A DNA stretch of 64,000 nt, from positions 1-64,000 of the forward strand of contig BLSF01000073.1 in the NCBI GenBank assembly GCA_012862575.1, given 5' to 3'. Under the pieces are notes generated by a model. The model had not been told where the DNA came from. It saw nothing but the letters and a program-made list of their open reading frames with translations, and did not search any database. Of the stretch, positions 52,237 through 60,274 are shown piece by piece. Source of the stretch: Parietichytrium sp. I65-24A. Taxonomy: Eukaryota > Sar > Bigyra > Thraustochytrida > Thraustochytriidae. Position 1 is the first letter of the stretch, and every line of letters starts with the position of its first letter. The translations under genes and the position numbers were made by a program.

Positions 52237-53547
52237 CTAAAAGAGGAAGGGGGGCAAGTCAAGGATGTCACCGTACAGGTGTGACACGTTCTGCACTCGG
52301 AGTCTTGTCTGGATGTGTTCGAGGCCGAACGGGTTGTATGCACCAACAATCTCCGAATGAAGGCGGAACACAGCTCTAGAGCCGTCAGAGAGGCGCACGA
52401 TGTTGTGCGACCAAAAGTTGCGCCGGTCTAGCGTGCCCTCCATGATTTTCGTCTTGAAGTTGATGTGCTGGAATAACAAAGCAAGCTTGGATTCTATCAT
52501 TTTTTCGTAGCCTCCAAGAAGACCTTGAGGGTCTTGCAATCTGGTGATGACGCGGAACCAGTCGTCACAGTCCGTAATAACAAAACCGCTCACGTATGTG
52601 CCGCAGTACATTGCGTTGCCGATGGGTACGTCAGGGAGAAAGGCGCACGTGTCTGAAAACATAAAATCCTTGGAGATGCGTGGATCCTGGCTCTCCACAA
52701 TAAACTCCAAATACTCGGAGATGTTCTTGTCCGCCATATCCTTGGAGAAGCAGCTGTACCACTTCTGAAACTCTTCCTCTGTCAGGACCTTGAGAGCTTC
52801 TCGGAAGACGCCTGTTACGCCGTCCGTGCAGACTTGCGGGCTTGAAATCACAGTTTCGTCGGTTTCGAAGTCTTTCTGCTCTTCGTCGGACTCGCTGAGC
52901 AGGTCGGGGTTCTCGAAGAGTTCATCAAAGATAGCGTCGCTGTCAAATTGACGTACGCGCTTCACACTCTCTTCTTCCGTGGTCGCGAGGCTGCGTTTGA
53001 GGGAAAGCTGATGATAGAGCTCCTCTTCGGGAATGGGCTGCTTCTCCTCTGGAGCCAGCTGCGCGCCAAAGCCCGAGAGACCAAAGATCATCTGACTGAG
53101 ATTGGCGCCATACTCTTTGACCTTCCAAAATTGCACGACGCTCGGTGCTCCAGGGGCGACGAACACCGCAGCGTCGTCGATGTTGTAGTTCATCTGGGCG
53201 TCGCTTCTCTGTGCCAGAAGCATCCAGTATCCGGAATACCCGTGTCGCTCGCTTCCTTTGCGGGGTTTTAAAGACATTTTCCTGCACACCACCCCGTAGA
53301 GCCCTCGATGCTTTGGGGACCACCAAACCTGTGCGCGAGTAAATCCGTTGTACTTTACGCAAATTTCCTCAGTTGACGTGCGCGATTGGGCCGCGCTGCT
53401 CACCACGTAAAACAGTGAGATGAGAGGGTCAATGGGGCTCGCGCTTGCCCTTTTGCCGATCTCTTCGTCGAATTCGCCGTCCTTGGCGCGCAGGAGGAGC
53501 TCTAGCAGCTCCTCCACCGTGCGAATACTCGTTTGCAGCTCCGCCAT
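52237..53547 (-). CDS. Orphan 436-aa protein, intact frame
   Basis: ATG at 53545-53547, stop near 52237. I do not recognise a family. The N-terminal half has a helical start (VEELLELLLRAKDGEFDEEI), then a strand-rich domain with KYNGFTRAQVWWSPKHRGLY and GYWMLLAQRSDAQMNYNIDD. The acidic middle (ESDEEQKDFETDETV) looks flexible. The C-terminal half has WYSCFSKDMADKNISEYLEF and ends SHLYGDILDLPPFLF. There is no signal peptide or membrane span, so a cytosolic or nuclear protein is expected. Upstream 5' DNA is shared with no other window gene. Confidence 0.7.
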   Translation of the reverse strand: MAELQTSIRTVEELLELLLRAKDGEFDEEIGKRASASPIDPLISLFYVVSSAAQSRTSTEEICVKYNGFTRAQVWWSPKHRGLYGVVCRKMSLKPRKGSERHGYSGYWMLLAQRSDAQMNYNIDDAAVFVAPGAPSVVQFWKVKEYGANLSQMIFGLSGFGAQLAPEEKQPIPEEELYHQLSLKRSLATTEEESVKRVRQFDSDAIFDELFENPDLLSESDEEQKDFETDETVISSPQVCTDGVTGVFREALKVLTEEEFQKWYSCFSKDMADKNISEYLEFIVESQDPRISKDFMFSDTCAFLPDVPIGNAMYCGTYVSGFVITDCDDWFRVITRLQDPQGLLGGYEKMIESKLALLFQHINFKTKIMEGTLDRRNFWSHNIVRLSDGSRAVFRLHSEIVGAYNPFGLEHIQTRLRVQNVSHLYGDILDLPPFLF

Positions 53548-54097
53548 CGCACTAGCCGGAACGCCGCCAATTGTTCAAATGCGATGCTCTGGTGCAGCCG
53601 AACGCCGGCCGACTCGGAAGAACCAACCAAACAGCAGCGAGATCGATGTACACCACGGAAGCGCGATAGCAACACAACCCTTTCGCAAATCCCCAAGCGC
53701 CCTCCAAGAACGAAGCAAAACACACAACTCCGTAAACCTTCTACCACCCGAAACTCCGCAAAAGCAGCAGCAACCTAATATCGACGAGCGACGAGAGACA
53801 AGAGACGACCGACCTGCTCCACGCAATCGCCAATGCCCAATGCCCAATGCCCCCGACTGTCGTGTCTCTTTCCGCTCAACTGCCCAACTGCTCAACTACT
53901 CACGTGGAGCAATATTCGGCAAACGAAAGAAAGAAAGAAAGCAACAAACAAACATACAAACAACCAGGCCGGAGGTCTAATAAGATAAATTGCGAGCCCA
54001 GAGAGAACAACGCAAAACACACAACGTGCGCGACTGAGCAACCAACCTTCGCGTCGCACTCCGCTCTTATAGCTCCCTTTCGCCGCAGCTCTCGCAC

Positions 54098-54163
54098 GCA
54101 AGTAAGCAAGTAAGAAAGTGAGCAAGTAAGCAAGTGAGCAAGTAAGAAAGTGAGCAAGTAAGG
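54098..54163. repeat. AAGTAAGC/AAGTGAGC minisatellite
   Basis: Eight-base units CAAGTAAG, AAAGTGAG and CAAGTGAG alternate over about 66 bp. Confidence 0.9.
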
Positions 54164-54236
54164 GCAAATGAACGAGGTTTACTTATAGGTTTTACACTTG
54201 GCTCAGCTGTCCCTCTTCTTGTTGTTCGTATTTTCC

Positions 54237-54305
54237 AACTCTCTTTCTCTGTCTCTCTGTCTCTCTTTCTCTGTCTCTCTCTCTCTGTCTCTCTTTCTTT
54301 CTTTT
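54237..54305. repeat. CT-rich microsatellite
   Basis: Interrupted TCTC/TTTC/GTCT run of nearly 70 bp. Confidence 0.9.
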
Positions 54306-55361
54306 CAGAATTTCATTCATTGAACATCATTATGAACATTTCTTAGTTTAATAAGCTTGCAGTTAACTAATTAATTAATCACTTCCTTAATTGTTCTTCC
54401 CCTTGTTATGTATTGTCACGGTATTGTATTATTGCAAAATTAGTATTAGTATTACTAAATTCTATAATTTGTCATCATGAATTTGTATTGTGCTCAAGTA
54501 AATACCAGATTCCTTATGGATTGATAGGTTTTTCAGGCAAAGTTGCTATGTTTTCGCTACTGCTTCACCTAAGACCAGTCACGTTTTCTTTGTGCTGCTA
54601 TATTAGTACTATGATTAGTGATAGTGTTAGTGGTAGTGAATACAGTCGTCTCTTCCTGGTGTTTGTGATTGCGAGGTGTTAGTGTATTAGGTGGCGAATG
54701 AATATGGGTTGGTGTAGACCGTGCCACGGATTCTCTCTCTCTAATGAGGGGGAGGGAGTGCACTATTGTCGCGGTTACTGTTTTTATAAGAAGGCATACT
54801 GAATTATGGCATTCTTCTTTGCTCTCTTTGTGTTTGTAATAGTTTAACAGCTATTACCGTTTGACCTATGTCGGGGGAAGAGCAAATTCAGTCAAATCGT
54901 CAACTCTATGAAATTGGCTATCCAATGTCGTACTGAGTTGCTAGGCGACCGAATGTTTGGGCTCTATCTGGTCTTAAGGAAATGACTCGAAGGCAGCGCT
55001 CGGTAAGAAGTATAGTACTCCTGTACCTTCACAGGCTTCTGATAAGAGTTTCTATAGCATGGTTTACTTTTATAGTATTACCTATACGAGTTGAGTAGAA
55101 TTTGTTTTGTGAATTGGAGCTATCTCTCAGATGAGGGTAACAAAGGCTCCTAACGTCTTGCCAACTATATCACTAGGACCGGAATGACATCGTGGGTGTG
55201 CATTGAGAGGCAAAACTTGGAACGTAGCAGTGACTGATTGAGTGTTACCCGCGAGTCAATGTACACAGCGCTAAGCGTTGAGTAAGGCTACTTCTATGAT
55301 TATTTCAAGGAATTCTTATTCGAGTGGATTATTTCTGTCATTCGCGCAAGTGACGAAGTGA

Positions 55362-55394
55362 CAGCGTAAACAAACCCTATCGGAAGGTGGGGTG
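55362..55394 (+). repeat. Dispersed CCTATCGGAAGG motif, copy 3
   Basis: 33 bp that match copy 4 (58983-59015) at 31 positions; core AACAAACCCTATCGGAAG. Weaker similarity extends about 10 bp on both sides (CGAAG left, TTCG right). Confidence 0.8.
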
Positions 55395-57373
55395 TCATTC
55401 GCGGGTTTTGGAGATTTTGGGGAACTCAAGTGTGTGACTTTGTAACTTTGGTACTCAGTATCCCTCAACCAAGCTCATACTACGGTAATGTACCTTGACT
55501 TCATTCGCTCCACACCAGTCAAAATACATTCCCAATTTTCACAAATGAATGTGAATGTGCATCCGTTTCCGCTTATTTGATTAGTTTGTGAGTTTTGTGC
55601 ACTCGATATGAAATGAATAAATGAACTGCTCCCCAACGATCAAAACTTCATTCACGAAGAATTGAACCTTCCGCAGAATTTTCTACCATGCCTTTACCAT
55701 TTTGCTTAATCAACTATTGATAGGGCACTCCCTAACTATGAGTACATGCAAAAGATGGGTGGAGTTGAAGTTCGGCAAATGTGTTCGTTCGAGCTCGCGC
55801 AGTCCGCGTGAACAACTATCTGTTCTTTGAGAACAATGCGCCTGACTCGCTGTTCCTGGAACTCGACTCGCTGCAGGATCCTGTTCCGCGATTGTTTCTC
55901 CCGCAGACTATTCCATGATATGGAGATAACAGTAGCATTCGCTTCCCACCTTCTCCCACCTCAGTGCCATTCCACGCCAATCTGCCTAAGGCCGCGCGAC
56001 ACTGTCTAATACCCAATCCAAAATTCGTTCTGCATACTACTCGTTTAGCTTTCTCCCCAACTTAGTCATGTACAGTGCAAGCACAATGCGTTCTGCAGTG
56101 TTCGTTCGGAGAAATTCCTATCAGATCTTACTAATGGCCTAGAGAAAGCAAAGCAGCGACGTGCGGGAACGGGAATGGAACAGAACAGAACCACTGTCCA
56201 GTCATTGATACTATCATTTAGCGTAAAAGGCCTTACAGCGATGCGGAAAAGGACGAAAAGGAAGCAAGAAACGCCATGCTTTGGACATGGTTTCGGAGCT
56301 CTGTTGAGGTTGACTACGCTTTTGTATAACAATCTCGGGAGCAGTTTCAAGAAATGGAGAAAGTGAAGTGGAGAAAAGTGAGAAGGAAAGAATGGCTCAG
56401 TGCTCGCTCCATTTTCAGCCTATCCATGATTAGTCCTTTGCAATAAGACAGGAAAGTCGTTCCCGCACTGACTTTTCTCCAGGAACACACCCCGTTTCCC
56501 CTAACTAACCATAACGCTGGACTACTAGCGGCCAGACTCCTAGCTTTCACGCCAGACCAGCTAGTAGGTTGTGGTTAGTTGCTCTTATGATGGAAAAGCA
56601 GCAAAATGGATAGCTGTCCACTAATCCAGAGTCTTACTAAATGTTAATTTATCCATAAATGAATAGAATATGTTATACAGTGCTAATTAGTATTAAACTT
56701 TTGTTTAAGGTGGCTAGAGCGGTGAAACGGGAGTGGCGGGCGAGGAAAATACACGTCGGGGAAAAGAACGCCACCATGTGCTACTCCTATCATTCCCCCT
56801 ACTCCAGAGTACGTTCCTCTTCCGTTCCTGCCTGGCCAATTCGCTATGCTCGTATAACGTAGCCATTGTATAAGCGTGTATACTTCGAACCCAGCATCCC
56901 TAATCCCGATACCAAAATGCACTAGCCTCCCCCCGCATCAGCTCCTAACACTCAAATAGCCTATTTTGTAGAACTCTGACTCCTCAGCCACAATCTCGAG
57001 AGACTCCTAACAAACATCTAATCACTGCAATAGGACCTCCGTCCCATGCCTCCTCCCCGTAGTACCAGCTAACCACGCTCCCTACCACACTGAACCACTT
57101 CTCTTAGAACGATAACAGAACACATAACAGATCATAGATTACACATTAGACAGTATACATTAAACATGAATAAGCAAAGCTATATGCACGGAGAAGACGG
57201 AGTGTGTGGAGAAACGATAAGCTTACTAGTACATCAAACAAAAGCAAGCAGACAAACAAACAAACAAACAAACAAACAAACCCCAAATCAATCACCCCAT
57301 CTATTCATACTTGAAAAAGGAAGTTCGCGCAACTTGTTATAAAACACATCACACATCACACATAACATATAAC

Positions 57374-58669
57374 ATGGCAGGGAACGCAGACTACGATGCA
57401 TTGGAGTTGGAGGGCGGTCTGTTCGCGGACGAGGAGTTCGGGTCGCCGCTTTGTCTCAGTCGCGAGAACGCAGTATTCTTTAGATGCACTTCGGAGCTCG
57501 TTCTTGGCAACAGCAGCAGCAAGATCAGCGGCGACGAAGAGGTGTACAGAGGCATCTCGCTCGCAGCTTCAAGGCAGGTCTCGGAACTGACAATGGCGCA
57601 AGACTTTGCACTGATTGGCGTGGAGCAGCCGGAGTTGGAGTTCGGAATGGGATTTGCTCCAGTGTTCCATGGCAGCAAGAAGCTGGCTGCTTCGAGCGGA
57701 ATGCAGGTCCTGCCGCTGGGAAGATGCGTCAAGGAGTGCGCCTTGTCGCCGATGCACGCATTCTCGTCCGCGGAATCGGCGTTTGCGGTCGTGGAGAAGG
57801 TGGAGGCAGCACTGAGAATGGACGGCATGGTCGCCAAAGCGTTCGACTCGTCGTCGTCGTCGTTCGCTGCGAAGATGGACGGGGTGAGGTTCGATGTGTA
57901 CGTACATGAGGTGCTGCCGGTCGAGCAAGCTGTCTACGGGCGATTCCTCATCGAGATGCAGCGCCTGTCGAGCGGCTCGATGTGCGCCTGGCAGTCGATT
58001 GTCTCCAAGTTCATGGACGCCATTCGCCCAATTTGCCATGAGACCGGGTTCTTCCAGACTGCGGCTCCAGATGTCGAGCCTCGCGCCGTTTCGCTCATGA
58101 GCAGGTGCGCGGACTTTGATGATATGGAGTTGGAAATGGAATCGGCACCTGCCGTGAGCCAGGCCGTCATCGACGACGAATACCAGACCGTTCTCAAAAT
58201 GCTCAGTGACAAAGCCACGTCGTACGAGAACAAGCTTCAGCTTTGCCTGTTGGTGCTCAACATCACCGCCTCCAAGTCTGGCGCCGAAGCAATCGCTCGC
58301 GTGTGCGGCGTAGAAGCAGTTCTCCGCCTGCTCCAAAACGAGCTTCTCCGCGGCAGCAACGCCGGTGACTTGAACACCGCTCTCTGTGGAATTCTCGCCA
58401 ACATTGCCGCAGTTTCAACTGAAAACGCTGATTTCGGTGCTTATGTAACCATGGAGGTGCTTCGCAATGGATCCAGGGACAAACTTGAGCTCTCGCAGCT
58501 GCGCTTTGCGGCAAAGGCTTTGGCGAGCTTTGTCAAGCGCATTCAGAGCAAGTCGGAGCTCAAGCCTGCTATCCGCGACACCGTTCTTCGGAGGTGCGCC
58601 GAGTGCAGTGACCGGGAGTTCAACGAACATTCTAGTGCAATCTTGCGCAACCTTTCCAGCGTTGCTTAA
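57374..58669 (+). CDS. 431-aa ARM-like protein
   Basis: The first ATG of the frame is at 57374 (MAGNADYDALELEGGL); the open frame upstream has no ATG. Residues 1-250 are of unknown fold, with an acidic N-terminus and a predicted mixed helix/strand segment. From about 270 a helical array shows ARM-like phrases: LQLCLLVLNITASKSGAEAI, VEAVLRLLQNELL, CGILANIAAVSTENADFGAY and ending HSSAILRNLSSV. There is no signal peptide or membrane span. It probably binds a protein partner. It is not closely related to the 894-aa ARM protein at 5550-8234. Confidence 0.7.
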   Translation: MAGNADYDALELEGGLFADEEFGSPLCLSRENAVFFRCTSELVLGNSSSKISGDEEVYRGISLAASRQVSELTMAQDFALIGVEQPELEFGMGFAPVFHGSKKLAASSGMQVLPLGRCVKECALSPMHAFSSAESAFAVVEKVEAALRMDGMVAKAFDSSSSSFAAKMDGVRFDVYVHEVLPVEQAVYGRFLIEMQRLSSGSMCAWQSIVSKFMDAIRPICHETGFFQTAAPDVEPRAVSLMSRCADFDDMELEMESAPAVSQAVIDDEYQTVLKMLSDKATSYENKLQLCLLVLNITASKSGAEAIARVCGVEAVLRLLQNELLRGSNAGDLNTALCGILANIAAVSTENADFGAYVTMEVLRNGSRDKLELSQLRFAAKALASFVKRIQSKSELKPAIRDTVLRRCAECSDREFNEHSSAILRNLSSVA

Positions 58670-58982
58670 AAAGCTGGCTCGGTCAGAAACTGTAATCTCG
58701 AATTGTTAGTCATTTATTGAAGGGCGAAGGGGGCACCCCTTCCTCGTGTACATTTTCCGATGTAGTTAGTCGCTTGGTTTTCACCAAAAGTGCCCCCATA
58801 ATCGTAGCTTGACTGAGAAGAATTGTATATAAAAGCAAGCCCGTGAACTTTAATGTTTTGTGAATCATCTTCTTCAACTCTCCGCCACGTGCCACTTGTT
58901 CAAGCTAGACCACCACACTCGATATATATCAAACAACACTCAACAACTCTCCTCGAGTTTGTTGCAGTGGAGCCACGAAGCG

Positions 58983-59015
58983 CAGCGTTAACAAACCCTA
59001 TCGGAAGTTGGGGTG
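58983..59015 (+). repeat. Dispersed CCTATCGGAAGG motif, copy 4
   Basis: Two mismatches to copy 3 in 33 bp; the core AACAAACCCTATCGGAAG is identical. It lies 1.26 kb upstream of the RBM28-like start. Confidence 0.8.
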
Positions 59016-59191
59016 AGTTCGTTGTGCGTTTGAACATATTTGGACTTTGAGAAACGCCACATCTCGGTCATCATGATAGAATCGATTTCAACATCATCCG
59101 CACTAACCTAACCATCTTTCCTTGAGCTCAACAGATGGTCAACGGATGCCAACAGTGAATCGATCTCATATTCAATGGTTCCCAAACGAGA

Positions 59192-59275
59192 TTTTTTATC
59201 ATTTTAAAAAAGCTCATCGTTTTTTATCATTTTAAAAAAGCTCATCGTTTTTTATCATTTTAAAAAAGCTCATCG
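59192..59275. repeat. 28-bp unit, three perfect tandem copies
   Basis: Units at 59192-59219, 59220-59247 and 59248-59275, each with TTTTTTATCATTTTAAAAAA followed by GCTCATCG. The TTTTAAAA core is self-complementary. Confidence 0.95.
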
Positions 59276-59435
59276 ACGTTTCGAGTTTCGAAGCAAGTTC
59301 GTTTCTCACTTTTCTCACAATCAAAACTTTGAAAAACTTTCTCCACACTCTCTCCACACGCTCTCCACACTTAGGAAAACCGATAGACACACCCAATAGA
59401 GGACCACCCTTACCGAAAGCACAGCCAGAGGTCCA

Positions 59436-59556
59436 GCGAACGAAACGAACGAAACGAACGAAACGAATGAAACGAACGAAAAGAACGAAACGAACGAAAA
59501 GAACGAAACGAACGAAAAGAACGAAAAGAACGAAAAGAACGAAAAGAACGAAAAGG
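59436..59556. repeat. GAACGAAA/C minisatellite
   Basis: About 120 bp of GAACGAAACGAACGAAAA-like units. It would read as KRTKRTKR on one strand and FVRFV on the other, so apparent frames across it are artefacts. Confidence 0.95.
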
Positions 59557-59833
59557 AAGCACTCTCGCGAACCCACAAATGACTGGTCAGTCACTCTCAA
59601 ACAACTCAAACAACAACAACACTGTGACACATACATTACATAACCGAGTCATTGCGGACACTGTGGGCGTAGGTGAAGCGTGCGCGGGGACACTTTTTGT
59701 CCGGGCGAGGACACAATTTCGTACTGGCGGCTTCCGATTGGCTGACCTAGCCAAATCGTATATACACTGCTGGCGACGGAGAGTGGCGGAGAGCTGGAGC
59801 AGCTGTGGCGACCAAGTTTTTAAAGTGCGAAAG

Positions 59834-59945
59834 GTATATATATATATATATATATTCATATTATATATATATATATTCACATAGTTTCGTTGCGGCCGCG
59901 GAACTGGGTTTGCTGCTTGTGTTGCTGAAAAGAGAATATATATAT

Positions 59946-59984
<39 letters not shown>

Positions 59985-60052
59985 CCATNCGGTTCGGCCG
60001 GCCGACGGAACGTTAGGGTTTGGTCGTGTCGTTGTTGTTGTCTACGAAAGAA

Positions 60053-60084
<32 letters not shown>
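59834..60084. repeat. Three (AT)n arrays in an imperfect tandem arrangement
   Basis: Arrays at 59834-59878, 59936-59984 and 60054-60084. The second and third are each preceded by a GC-rich then G/T-rich stretch (for example GCGGCCGCGGAACTGGG and CGGCCGACGGAACG) and followed by ATCCAT, suggesting duplication of a roughly 110-bp unit. The N at 59989 lies just after the second. The last array ends 190 bp before the ATG at 60275. Confidence 0.85.
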
Positions 60085-60086
<2 letters not shown>

Positions 60087-60274
60087 ATATTCAGTTGCAA
60101 AGACTCCGCACGGTTGCTTTGTGAGAACTATTCGATTGATTTTACGTGGTGAGATTGGCTTTGCAAAAGCAAAGTTTTGTCAAAGAGGATCTGGAACTGG
60201 AACTGAAAAGTTAAAAGGGGTCGTTGAATCAGGAGCAAGAGGGGAAAAGCAGAATTCACTACCAGCTTGCAGAA

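Larger units (their letters stand above)
53548..57373. other. 3.8-kb gene-poor divergent region
   Basis: Between divergent genes. It holds GAAA-rich (53928-53942), AAGTAAGC-type (54098-54163) and CT-rich (54237-54305) simple repeats, one dispersed motif copy (55362-55394), and an AAAC run (57248-57283) close to the 57374 start. AT-rich 54330-54700 and CTA-rich 56900-57090 show no open frames. Confidence 0.5.
58670..60274. other. Repeat-rich intergenic region upstream of the RBM28-like gene
   Basis: Holds the copy-4 motif (58983-59015), a 28-bp triple repeat (59192-59275), a GAACGAAA minisatellite (59436-59556), and three AT arrays (59834-60084). One N occurs at 59989, inside an AT array flank. 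Confidence 0.6.

Noticed and set aside
51840-52379. Plus-strand open frame of 179 codons
   Set aside because: Overlaps the 3' end of the intact minus-strand gene at 52237 and shows no domain or codon bias of its own.
53420-53980. Plus-strand open frame opposite the 5' end of the 436-aa gene
   Set aside because: Shadow of the minus-strand gene and its GA/CA-rich upstream DNA.
56870-56910. tRNA-like GGTTCGAA box on the minus strand
   Set aside because: Flanking bases do not form a T stem and no matching A box or acceptor stem is present.
59329-59643. Frame encoding KRTKRTKR repeats
   Set aside because: Produced by the GAACGAAA minisatellite; both strands are open by composition alone.
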